Both the position numbers and the translations under genes were made by a program. A stretch of DNA of 64,000 nt from Roseibium album (lineage in GTDB: Bacteria > Pseudomonadota > Alphaproteobacteria > Rhizobiales > Stappiaceae), in NCBI GenBank assembly GCA_001404055.1, contig CXTY01000003.1, positions 264,970 through 328,969 on the forward strand. Direction: 5' to 3'. The notes below the pieces were generated by a model, which saw only the letters and a program-made list of their open reading frames with translations, was not told the origin of the DNA and did not search any database. This document shows positions 28,331 to 36,593 of the stretch, one piece after another (within the stretch, counting starts at the first letter, position 1; each line of letters opens with the position of its first letter).

Positions 28331-28450
28331 TTACCTTTGTGCTGGCTCTGTAATACCGGCCCTCTTCGCGGAAAATCCTCGTTGCAACGCCAACCTCGGT
28401 GCATCTGAATGATCGGGAAGAATTCGTCGATGTATCGTTGCTTTCTGTTT

Positions 28451-28466
28451 AAAAATCGATATTATT
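28451..28466. promoter_or_regulatory. Candidate FCD/GntR operator, site 3
   Basis: AAAAATCGATATTATT is the exact reverse complement of the 16 bases of site 2 and lies 35 bp before the ATG of the secreted MBL-fold gene. An ATTTTAT word stands next to it in both places in the same relative orientation. The site ties this downstream gene to the FCD regulator although the hairpin after matB separates it from that transcript. Confidence 0.62.
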
Positions 28467-28500
28467 GAACGATAAAATCATAAATCGATGGGAGAAGCAG

Positions 28501-29559
28501 ATGTCACGGAATCTGGTTGGAGCAATTCTGGTCGGGGCGGGCTTTTTCGCTGCGCCCGGCGCACTGGCGGACACTTGTCTGAAAGTCACATTGACCGGCA
28601 CCCAAGGCGGACCGCCTGTCTACCAGGGACAGGCGGGTGCCGGGACGCTCGTGCAGTTCGGCACGGTGGAAAACAAGTGCAACGACATGCGTCTTCAATT
28701 CGACACGGGCCGGGGGACGACCCAACGCCTGAGCCAGGCGGGTGTGCCTGTAGGTCGTTTGGACGCCGTCTTTCTCACCCATCTTCATTCTGACCACACC
28801 GAAGGATTGGCGGACATGATGCAACTCCGCTGGCACTTCAATTCCGGTGGTCCAAAGGTTGATCTTGTCTGCAGCGAAGAAACCAAATCTCCACTTGGTT
28901 TTGCCTTAAGCTGCGAGCGATTTGCCAAACATATTGGTGATGCACTCATTCAGTCCGGCGAAATTGCGCAACGACTTGCCGAAAACAAGAAACGCCTGCC
29001 CGGTGGACCTGCTGACCTGATTGAAGTGAAAGACTTCAAACCGGAAGATGAGGCCAAGGAGGTCTGGTCCAAGGGCGACGTAAAAGTCAGCGCAATCCGC
29101 TCTACGCATATCGGCGGGCACGCCTCTTACAGGGTCGACACCCCGGCAGGAAGCGTTGTGATTGGCGGGGATGCCGGCAACGATGTCCGCAAACCACCGC
29201 GTAACACCTCAACATCCGATCAGGTTGAGAAACTCGCAAAAGGTGCAGATATCGTGGTGCACTCAACCATTCACCCTGTCATGGGGCCTGATGGTGGTAC
29301 CGGATTTCCGCCGCCGATTTTCTTCCGGCAAAGCAACGCGACGGATCTCGGCCATCTGGCAAAACGGGCGGGTGTCAAACACCTCATGCTCACCCATCTG
29401 ATCCCGCCAGTCGGCGCACCACGGCAAGGTCCTTATAAATTGCCGAAAGGCGCTTTGACTGAAGATGACTATAAAAACGCTGTGACACAAAGTGGCTTTG
29501 AAGGCGAAACCCTTGTCGGGTCAGACCTAGCCTCAATTACGCTGAACCAAGGCAGCTGA
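28501..29559 (+). CDS. Periplasmic MBL-fold metallo-hydrolase (arylsulfatase/RNase Z-like)
   Basis: The 352-residue protein starts with a Sec signal peptide (MSRNLVGAILVGAGFFAAPG, cut after ALA). The ATG at 28501 has GGGAGAAG upstream; the frame can be extended to a TTG at 28465, but that would overlap the operator. The zinc motif THLHSDHTEGL near residue 98 and later His/Asp ligands (THIGGH; VIGGDAGND; HSTIHP; LTHLIPP) place it with the long-form metallo-beta-lactamases that include periplasmic type III arylsulfatases. Activity cannot be fixed from sequence: arylsulfatase, phosphodiesterase or lactonase are all possible. Control by the same operator word suggests it prepares the pathway substrate outside the cell. 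Confidence 0.85.
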   Translation: MSRNLVGAILVGAGFFAAPGALADTCLKVTLTGTQGGPPVYQGQAGAGTLVQFGTVENKCNDMRLQFDTGRGTTQRLSQAGVPVGRLDAVFLTHLHSDHTEGLADMMQLRWHFNSGGPKVDLVCSEETKSPLGFALSCERFAKHIGDALIQSGEIAQRLAENKKRLPGGPADLIEVKDFKPEDEAKEVWSKGDVKVSAIRSTHIGGHASYRVDTPAGSVVIGGDAGNDVRKPPRNTSTSDQVEKLAKGADIVVHSTIHPVMGPDGGTGFPPPIFFRQSNATDLGHLAKRAGVKHLMLTHLIPPVGAPRQGPYKLPKGALTEDDYKNAVTQSGFEGETLVGSDLASITLNQGS

Positions 29560-29580
29560 CTTTTCAAAGCAAGAATGCAA

Positions 29581-29625
29581 AAGGCCCGCCTTGACGCAAT
29601 TAGCGTCAAGGTGGGCTTTTTCTCT
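29581..29625 (+). terminator. Rho-independent terminator after the MBL-fold gene
   Basis: A long stem, AAGGCCCGCCTTGACGC against GCGTCAAGGTGGGCTTTT with one G-T and one mismatch position, and loop AATTA, is followed by a T-rich tail. It is a textbook terminator. It also separates this unit from the converging HEAT-repeat gene. Confidence 0.88.
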
Positions 29626-29667
29626 TGCACAACCGGCACCTGGTTCATGGAACAGTCTGGACGTATT

Positions 29668-32061
29668 TTATGTCGAAATGGCTGTCGCTTGTACGCCAGC
29701 CTGTGAGAGCACTTGTAGCGCAATAATCCTGCGCGTTCCCCCTTCGCGGCATGCAGTGGTCAATCCGGCCAGGATCGTGTCGTTCAAACCACATGCACCA
29801 CGGCGGATCATCCCTTTCGCCAGTTCGGTACCAAGCGCACCGCTCTCGCGAAAAGCCGCTGCAAGAATGTCTTCTTCGCAACCCGCCTGATCGCACTCCA
29901 TCGCAACATTCAGAGCCGCCTGCCTGACCGAACGGTTGTCTGACCTCAGGAATTCAGGCAGTTTTTCAGGAACTTTGCCCAGTAAACTACACAATTTGAG
30001 CGCTGCTACCAGGTCCGTGATCTCATTGCCGGCCAATGCCGTTTGTAACCGGGGCCCGGAAACATCCGGTGGTGAGAAGGCCAGCAACCCAAAAAAAGCA
30101 GCGCGAGCTGGAGGGTGATTGTCAGGTGGCAGACTGGCCAGTGAATTCCATTCTTCTTCCGACGGGCTGACACCCTGTCTCGCCCGCCGAGCGATTGCTT
30201 CAAATGCAGATGCTCGCAATTCGCTGTCAGTCGACTTCGTGCAGAACAAAAGCGCAGAGGTGAATGCCGGGTGCAACTGCTCCCCGATCAATCGAACTGA
30301 GACACGTCGAACGTCCAATGCGGTATTGGGTGCAACATCCGGGCGCACGCGCTTTTTCTGAAGCGTGGATTGCGCAAGTTCCAGGAACTTCAGGTCCTTG
30401 TCTGAAAGCTCGATTTTCTCTTCCTGGAATGTCGCCTGTTCTTCGTCGCTCTGAAGAATTGATGCGAGTGTATTTGTAGGAAAGGCGACAACTTCAGCGA
30501 TTTCTTCTGTTGCGCCTTCTTCCAATTCCCCCGGAAGTTCCGATGTCTCTGGTTCGATGACCTGTTCTGAGCCGTCCCGAAGTTCCTCCTGCTTGCGGTA
30601 GTCGCTCAGATTGACGGTTTCCTCCGCAGGTTTTTCGGAAATGACATTGCCTTCCCGGTCCAGAACAATCCTGTTCCGACTGCTCCCTTCATCGTCTTTT
30701 GCACGATTGCTGAATTGTTTCTCTTCCTCCGCCTCTTTCTCGGAATTGTCTTCTTCTTCCGCTTTCACAATATCTCCGCGCGCAGCCAGATACAGCAAGG
30801 CAGCGGCATTGTCGGCAACCTCACCCTCGCCTGAAGACAGGGTCGCCAGACTTGCAAGCGCCGACAATCGAACCATCTGGCTCTTGTGCGAGACCGATTG
30901 CTCAAGAACTTCCAGAGCTTCCGGTCGCGTAAAGTGTGTCATTGCGTCAGCAACAGCTTTTTGAACAGCCGGTTTCGGATTGTGCTCCCGGATTTCCATG
31001 AGCAGGTCAAAGACCTCGGCAGTACAGTGATGCTTCAAAACCTGGATCAGGCCAGCAACATAGTCCTCCGGTTCGCTGCGCAGCCTGGTACGCGCATAGG
31101 CGAGCAGAGCTGCGATCTGACCTTCAGCAGGACGGCGTTCAGAAAGCCGCGATATCGCGGCAAGCTTCACTTGCCGCGACTCGTCTTTCGTTGCCAATTC
31201 AATGAGATCATCATTGCCAATCGTGGGAGATCTGGCAGCGGCGAACTGACGAATGACCGGTGACGGGTCCTTGCTAAGACGAAAATCGGCGACCGGTGTC
31301 TTGCGCAGTACCATCGTTTCAAGTGCGGCAAGGCGAACTTCCGCGCTCTTGTCCTGGCTGAGAGCATCCAGTGCCTTGACGGCGAGTGGATCCATTGAGG
31401 CCTCCAGGGCCCGTGCTGCTCTTTTCCTTTGCAGTTCGCTTGCACTTTGCCCCGCATCAATGAGCGCCATGAGCCCTGGGCGACCCATGTCCGCAAATGC
31501 TGCCAAGGCTTCGATCCAGAGGTCCTGCCCGAACTCGTCATTCGTGGCAGACAATATGTCCGAAACGGCGTCATCGACACCCAACCTGCCAACTGCTCGA
31601 ATGGCTTCTTTTTGAACGTCCAGCCAATCGTCCCAATCGGCGACCTCATCTTCCCAGATTACGTCGTCGTCGCATCGGTCCAAAATGAGTTTTTTCAGCA
31701 GCGGCGCGGCTGCATCCCTGTCCTGCAAACCAAGTCCACGTATTGCGGCAACCTTGGAGTCTCCGACCGGGTCGTTTTGAAGGCTCCACAAGAAGACATC
31801 ACAAAGATCTTTCGCCCCGAGTGATCGCAGTGCCTCGAGCGCGTCCACTCGCACATCTGGATCATCGTTCCGGGTGGCCTTGACGAGTGTTTCTCGCGCC
31901 AAAGGATGTTGCCAGGCCTGAAGCGTTTTAATTGCCAGGCATTGATCAGCGGGTGTCCCCTCCTCAACCAGGTCGATCAGGGACTTCAGTGTGTCCTCTC
32001 CGAGCGAAAGTGAGGTGGGGGGCTCGTCCAATATCGCATTTCCGACTGGCATCTGGGGCAA
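29668..32061 (-). CDS. HEAT-repeat protein downstream of the iodate reductase genes
   Basis: The 797-residue protein consists of two arrays of HEAT-like helical repeats (about residues 25-450 and 600-790; for example NDDPDVRVDALEALRSLGA and KSAEVRLAALETMV) joined by a highly charged, Glu-rich linker (about 455-560, with EEEDNSEKEAEEEKQ). No signal peptide or membrane segment is seen, so it is probably cytoplasmic. It begins 82 bp after the large molybdoenzyme subunit stop on the same strand. No NarJ-type chaperone is encoded in the cluster, so it might serve in assembly or quality control of the enzyme. I know no characterised homologue; function is open. Confidence 0.8.
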   Translation of the reverse strand: MPQMPVGNAILDEPPTSLSLGEDTLKSLIDLVEEGTPADQCLAIKTLQAWQHPLARETLVKATRNDDPDVRVDALEALRSLGAKDLCDVFLWSLQNDPVGDSKVAAIRGLGLQDRDAAAPLLKKLILDRCDDDVIWEDEVADWDDWLDVQKEAIRAVGRLGVDDAVSDILSATNDEFGQDLWIEALAAFADMGRPGLMALIDAGQSASELQRKRAARALEASMDPLAVKALDALSQDKSAEVRLAALETMVLRKTPVADFRLSKDPSPVIRQFAAARSPTIGNDDLIELATKDESRQVKLAAISRLSERRPAEGQIAALLAYARTRLRSEPEDYVAGLIQVLKHHCTAEVFDLLMEIREHNPKPAVQKAVADAMTHFTRPEALEVLEQSVSHKSQMVRLSALASLATLSSGEGEVADNAAALLYLAARGDIVKAEEEDNSEKEAEEEKQFSNRAKDDEGSSRNRIVLDREGNVISEKPAEETVNLSDYRKQEELRDGSEQVIEPETSELPGELEEGATEEIAEVVAFPTNTLASILQSDEEQATFQEEKIELSDKDLKFLELAQSTLQKKRVRPDVAPNTALDVRRVSVRLIGEQLHPAFTSALLFCTKSTDSELRASAFEAIARRARQGVSPSEEEWNSLASLPPDNHPPARAAFFGLLAFSPPDVSGPRLQTALAGNEITDLVAALKLCSLLGKVPEKLPEFLRSDNRSVRQAALNVAMECDQAGCEEDILAAAFRESGALGTELAKGMIRRGACGLNDTILAGLTTACREGGTRRIIALQVLSQAGVQATAIST

Positions 32062-32091
32062 CCTTTTTCGCTTTTGGTTTCCGTAAACAAT

Positions 32092-32117
32092 AAGGCGGGA
32101 GCCCGCGCCCCCGCCTT
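32092..32117 (-). terminator. Hairpin between the molybdoenzyme gene and the HEAT-repeat gene
   Basis: An 8-bp stem (AAGGCGGG with CCCGCCTT) follows the large-subunit stop by 26 bases on the minus strand, and is trailed by ATTGTTT. The T-run is interrupted, so it may terminate only part of the transcripts and lower expression of the HEAT-repeat gene. Confidence 0.55.
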
Positions 32118-32143
32118 GATCTTGATCAGAAATTCGCTCCGCC

Positions 32144-34819
32144 TTAAGCGATATCGCGGCGTGCGAAACTCATGGACCGGTAACTGGTCTTATATGGGGA
32201 AGTACCGATCTTGCGGATGCGGCCAACGCCCATCTTGTAATTGTAGTTGCCACTGATCCAGTCGACCACACGACCAGACAAAGCGTTTGCCGGCTGCGCA
32301 GTGTGCAGGAAATCCATATAAAGGAGCCCCTTCTTGACGGCCGGAGTGACAATCGCCACTGCGGTAATCGCACCTTGAGTCAGCTCGATATGGCCGTGTT
32401 CCATCAATTTGGTGAACTGGAAATCATCCCCTTCCACGCCGATGATGGTGTCCTTTTGTACCGGGATACGATCGGAATACATCAGGACATAGTCACCATT
32501 TTCGATACCGCGAGCCTCGGCATCATCCGGGTGAATTTCAACCCAGTTCTCCGGCCAACGCTGGACGATATACGGACGACGACGGTCATCGTAGCCGGAC
32601 TGCCAACGCTCATTGATGCGCCCAGATGTGACCCACAACTCATCGTCTTTCGGCTTGAGCCATGCCCAGTAGTCGGAGAACAGGCTCCAAGGCGACTTCT
32701 GGATATTGCACTTGCCGGTTTGCGAGTTGAAGTGCGTCAATTTCTTGCCGAGGCGATTGCTACCGGATGGCCCATCGACCGGCAGCTTGCGCTCCGTATC
32801 ATGCAGCCGCTTGGTGCCAACCAATGTGCCGTCATCCTGCAAAAGGACAGGTCCCTGGATGCCATTTGTTCCAAACTCGGCAAGCTTGTCGTGAAGCGTC
32901 TTGCCTTCTCGCTGGGCAACCACCTTGACCATGTGGAAGTCCTTGCGACTGCCCCTTGAAAAACGGGAACCTTCTTCCAGAACTTCGTTGGAGTTTTTCC
33001 AGTCGAAGCCGGAATACCCCATTTCACGGGCGAGACGCGCAATGATCCACCAGTCAGGTTTGGCTTCACCCGGTGCATCATAGAACTTCGGATAAAGCCG
33101 GACGCGGCGCTCACCGTTTGCACGGGTGAAAGTATCCTCGCCCCAACCAGCTGCGGGGAAGACGATGTCGGCGTAACGGGCTCCGATCGGATCAACCAGA
33201 TAGATATCCTGATTGACGACGACCATGCCGCCACTGTCGACACGACGCTTGAGACTGTCGATGATCTCCTGCTTGTCGAACGAACGGATCTGATGTGGAT
33301 TTTCCACGGTCAGTTCGTTGAATTTGGCGGCAAGAGACTGCGTACCGCACATCGACTGGATCCAGGTGTTGCCGATCACGTGCGCAAAGCGTGTGTGGCC
33401 CGACATCAGGTAGCGGTCGGTGTCCATTGCGCGACGACGACGACCTGGCAGCTTTTCCGGTGACTTGTTGCGCGGATATTTACCGCCGCGCAGACCACCG
33501 CGCTGGTGACCACCGGCCCGGCCAATGACCTGACCCGGACGACCGCCTGCACCGACGATGATGCCCAGCGCCGAAATCGCCTGGGTATTGCCGGTATTGT
33601 TGGACCAGTAGAAGCCCTTTTCGATCATGACAGAGGTCTTCGGACGTGACCCGTCTTCTTTCGGCTTCGCCATCCATTCCGCAGCTGTGTAGATCTTCTC
33701 AACGTCGACCTGGGCGATTTCAGCAGCCTTTTCAGGAGCGAATTCGTCCTGGGACAACAGCCATTCTTTCCAGTCCTCAAAACCGGCGGTCTGGAATTTG
33801 CCCCATGTCGTGCGCCACTGCCATGGCGTGTTACGTGTGCCCTGGCCGAAGCCAGAGGAGCTTTCCCACTTGTTGTTCACCCACTTCTGGATCCAGTCGC
33901 TATCTTCCCAACCGTTTTCCACGATCACGCGGGCGATTGCATTGACGACAAGAAGGTCGGTTCCCGGCTGAATATCCAGCCACATACCGCCATTCTTTTC
34001 TGCGTAGGCAATGCCGCCGGTTTTACGAGGCACCATGAAGATCGTCTTCTGACCATTTTGAATGCCAGGCATCATCCAGTCAGTGAAGAGGATCGTCTTG
34101 GTCTCATAGGGGTCCGTTCCGCAAACCAGCAGAGTTTCGGCATCCCGCCAGTCTTCATAGGCCGGGCCGAAATTGTCGAAGCCCGCGTCGCGGAAACCGG
34201 GTGTGGACGAAACATCAGACGGAGTGTCATGGAAAGTGAAGTTCGCCGTATTCACACTGTTCAGAGCGTATTTCGTGATGGCGTAGGTGTTTTCCATATA
34301 GCCATACGAAAAGGTTTTTACGCAGTAAGCGTTTTCACCATGCTGCTTGATCACGTATTTGCCGACTTCGGCCGCAATCTCCATGGCAAAATCCCAGGTG
34401 ACCGGCATCAGAACACCAAACATCCGGATCATCGGCGACTTCAGGCGGTCACGTGTCGGGGTCTGCGGGTTATAGACCTTCTGCGCAATAGCACCGCCGC
34501 GAATGGACGAATTGCCACTTGGGTTGACGTGTTCCGCATCCTTGTCCGGAATGATGATGACGTGGTGCGGCTCACCTTCGTGCAGAACAACGTTGTACTG
34601 GTTCGGCGCGACCCAAGGGCCGAGCGGATCAACAGGGAAGTCGACGTCGAAGGCGTTTTCTTCCGCCTTTTCACCACCGACTTTGCCACCCTTCACGGGC
34701 CAGCGGTAGATCTTGTAGCCGCAGGCAACAATGCAGTAGTCACAGGCAGTAGAGATCACATCCGCATCTACCGGCGGCAGAGGGATATTCGTCTCGGGGA
34801 TGTAATAGGGTGTGGACAT
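32144..34819 (-). CDS. idrA: Iodate reductase catalytic subunit IdrA (arsenite oxidase-like molybdoenzyme)
   Basis: The 891-residue protein is a DMSO-reductase-family molybdopterin enzyme most like arsenite oxidase large subunit AioA. Cys26, Cys29 and Cys33 (CDYCIVAC) bind a [3Fe-4S] cluster, with Ser105 (SIRGG) at the place of AioA Ser99. There is no signal peptide, as in AioA, which is exported together with its Rieske partner. Of the AioA substrate residues, R434 and H438 (RAGGH) and H197 are kept, but the spacing from H197 puts Ser205 where AioA has Glu203. It is also longer than AioA (about 825). Together with the two di-heme peroxidases this fits iodate reductase (Idr) rather than arsenite oxidase. 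Assignment from context; iodate activity is inferred. Confidence 0.85.
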   Translation of the reverse strand: MSTPYYIPETNIPLPPVDADVISTACDYCIVACGYKIYRWPVKGGKVGGEKAEENAFDVDFPVDPLGPWVAPNQYNVVLHEGEPHHVIIIPDKDAEHVNPSGNSSIRGGAIAQKVYNPQTPTRDRLKSPMIRMFGVLMPVTWDFAMEIAAEVGKYVIKQHGENAYCVKTFSYGYMENTYAITKYALNSVNTANFTFHDTPSDVSSTPGFRDAGFDNFGPAYEDWRDAETLLVCGTDPYETKTILFTDWMMPGIQNGQKTIFMVPRKTGGIAYAEKNGGMWLDIQPGTDLLVVNAIARVIVENGWEDSDWIQKWVNNKWESSSGFGQGTRNTPWQWRTTWGKFQTAGFEDWKEWLLSQDEFAPEKAAEIAQVDVEKIYTAAEWMAKPKEDGSRPKTSVMIEKGFYWSNNTGNTQAISALGIIVGAGGRPGQVIGRAGGHQRGGLRGGKYPRNKSPEKLPGRRRRAMDTDRYLMSGHTRFAHVIGNTWIQSMCGTQSLAAKFNELTVENPHQIRSFDKQEIIDSLKRRVDSGGMVVVNQDIYLVDPIGARYADIVFPAAGWGEDTFTRANGERRVRLYPKFYDAPGEAKPDWWIIARLAREMGYSGFDWKNSNEVLEEGSRFSRGSRKDFHMVKVVAQREGKTLHDKLAEFGTNGIQGPVLLQDDGTLVGTKRLHDTERKLPVDGPSGSNRLGKKLTHFNSQTGKCNIQKSPWSLFSDYWAWLKPKDDELWVTSGRINERWQSGYDDRRRPYIVQRWPENWVEIHPDDAEARGIENGDYVLMYSDRIPVQKDTIIGVEGDDFQFTKLMEHGHIELTQGAITAVAIVTPAVKKGLLYMDFLHTAQPANALSGRVVDWISGNYNYKMGVGRIRKIGTSPYKTSYRSMSFARRDIA

Positions 34820-34830
34820 TATCGGTCTCC

Positions 34831-35427
34831 TCAGCCCTTGAGATTGTCGTAACGGCCATAGATCAGGCCGAACATGCCGACGGCGTAGATGTCATCTCCG
34901 TCCACCTCCAGAAGAACCTGAGGCAGGCTCTGGTAGGCTTGTCCGGAAATGAAGATGCCGTGACGTGTCAGGTCGAATGTCGTCAGGTGAAGCGGGCACG
35001 GACCGAGGACTTTGTCTTCGGATTTGTAAGTGCCCTGAAGCGGGCCTCCCTGGTGCGTACAGGTGTAGTTGAAGGCAACCACGTCCTTGTCCGGACCAAT
35101 GCCGCCGCCTGCCTCGCGACCGAGTTTCACCAGCATGGATTCCGCGTATGCGCCCTCATCCGGGTAGGTGAAGTCGAGCGGTTCGTCTTCCTTGAGCTCT
35201 GAAAGCTTGCCGATGAACTTGCGTTCATAGGTGGAAACCACCGCCGGAACCTTCGCTGCGGACGGCCCCGCCTTGAGAGCAACCATGACGGTGAAAGTCG
35301 TGATGCCGGACGTCAGCAGAAACTGACGCCTATTCATCAGGCAGCGTTTGCCGGTCTTGGCGACATCCTTCGGGCCGTTGATGGCATCGATCAGAGCCGG
35401 ATCGAGCGGTTTTTGATCCTTCGTCAT
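34831..35427 (-). CDS. idrB: Iodate reductase Rieske subunit IdrB
   Basis: The 198-residue protein is an AioB-like Rieske [2Fe-2S] protein. A Tat signal lies at residues 31-52 (NRRQFLLTSG), preceded by an unusual 30-residue leader; an internal ATG right before NRRQ could be an alternative start, but GGAG stands before 35427. The cluster ligands are Cys123/His125 (CTHQGG) and Cys144/His147 (CPLH). It passes electrons between periplasmic carriers and IdrA and carries IdrA through the Tat system. It starts 11 bp after the upstream peroxidase stop and ends 11 bp before idrA. Confidence 0.88.
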   Translation of the reverse strand: MTKDQKPLDPALIDAINGPKDVAKTGKRCLMNRRQFLLTSGITTFTVMVALKAGPSAAKVPAVVSTYERKFIGKLSELKEDEPLDFTYPDEGAYAESMLVKLGREAGGGIGPDKDVVAFNYTCTHQGGPLQGTYKSEDKVLGPCPLHLTTFDLTRHGIFISGQAYQSLPQVLLEVDGDDIYAVGMFGLIYGRYDNLKG

Positions 35428-35438
35428 TATCCGTCTCC

Positions 35439-36581
35439 TTAGTTCGAAGCTGCGGGAAGAACGTCGTATTCAGGAAGATCAGGCTCCTCCATGAGGATCT
35501 GATCGCCGGACAGGCTTTCCAGGAAGGCCAAGAGATCGGCCTTTTCACCATCGTCGAGCCCGAGTGGCTTGATGAGCTCACTCTTGGTTTCAGCGAAAAT
35601 GTTCTCGCCGCCGCCCTGGTTGTAGAACGCGATGACATCTTCCAGCGTCGCGATCATGCCGTTGTGCATGTAAGGCGCGGTATATTTGGTGTACCGAAGC
35701 GACGGCACACGGAATTTGCCGATATGGTTCTTGTCCTTGGCACGGAAATAGACGCCAGGATCATCCTTGTAGGACCGGTACATCTTTTCCGTCGAGCCTT
35801 TTGCATAAAGCTCGTAGCGGAACGTGATCTGCGCCAACTCGTCAGTTTCCCAGCCGTCATAGGCCGGAACACCGAGATTGTAGTATTTCTCGTTGGTCAG
35901 CAGCGCCCCGTTATGACACTCAGAACACCCGGCCTTGCCAGTGAAGAGTGCCAGGCCGCGCTTCTGGGCGTCATCCAGAGCATCGTCGTCGCCGCGCATA
36001 TAGTTGTCGAACGGCGTGTCTGTCTGGACCAGGGTGCGTTCAAACGCGGCAATCGCCATCCATGCATGGCTCAGACGCGGGTATTCGGTGCCAAAGACGT
36101 CATTGAAGCGTTCACGATATTCGGGAACGAAAGCCAGCCGGGATTCCAGCATATCGGCCTCACCGTTACCGGCAACAGCACCCTTGGCGGCGGACTTGGC
36201 CTGTCCTTCCAGAGATTTGGACGAACCGGCCCAGAACAGGTTGCCGTAGTAGGCAGAGTTGATGATGGTCTGCGAATTCCGCCAGTGAACAGTTCCCGGA
36301 TATCCAAGCGAGATCTTGTCCGGGAAATCCCAGCCTGCGTCCGGAAGATGGCAAGCCGAACATGGCATTGCGCCGTTGCCCGACAAGCGCGGATCGAAGA
36401 ACAACAGCTTGCCGAGCTCGATCTTTTCCGGTGTTTGCGGGTTATCAGCAGGGATCGGCGGATCGCCGAGCGGCGCCAATTCAGACGGCCTGTCGGCAGC
36501 AATCGCTCCGGAGGCAATCGCAAGTGCTGAAACACCTGCAAGAGCCAAGGCGGAGACGGCATTTTTCATGGCTTTTGACAT
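35439..36581 (-). CDS. idrP1: Di-heme cytochrome c peroxidase-like protein IdrP1
   Basis: The 380-residue protein has a Sec signal (to about residue 29) and two haem-binding CxxCH sites, CSACH (74-78) and CSECH (219-223), the MauG/CcpA-type architecture. Further family marks are FRVPSLRYTKYTAPYMHNGMIATLEDV. In iodate reducers two such proteins accompany IdrAB and are proposed to remove hydrogen peroxide or reduce the hypoiodous acid formed by IdrA. The P1/P2 naming follows distance from idrB and could be exchanged. Confidence 0.85.
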   Translation of the reverse strand: MSKAMKNAVSALALAGVSALAIASGAIAADRPSELAPLGDPPIPADNPQTPEKIELGKLLFFDPRLSGNGAMPCSACHLPDAGWDFPDKISLGYPGTVHWRNSQTIINSAYYGNLFWAGSSKSLEGQAKSAAKGAVAGNGEADMLESRLAFVPEYRERFNDVFGTEYPRLSHAWMAIAAFERTLVQTDTPFDNYMRGDDDALDDAQKRGLALFTGKAGCSECHNGALLTNEKYYNLGVPAYDGWETDELAQITFRYELYAKGSTEKMYRSYKDDPGVYFRAKDKNHIGKFRVPSLRYTKYTAPYMHNGMIATLEDVIAFYNQGGGENIFAETKSELIKPLGLDDGEKADLLAFLESLSGDQILMEEPDLPEYDVLPAASN

Positions 36582-36593
36582 GATCCTGTCTCC

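Noticed and set aside
32144..35427. Arsenite oxidase AioBA
   Set aside because: The large subunit is longer than AioA, seems to lack the Glu203 equivalent, and is joined to two di-heme peroxidases. No ars genes are near. Idr fits better.
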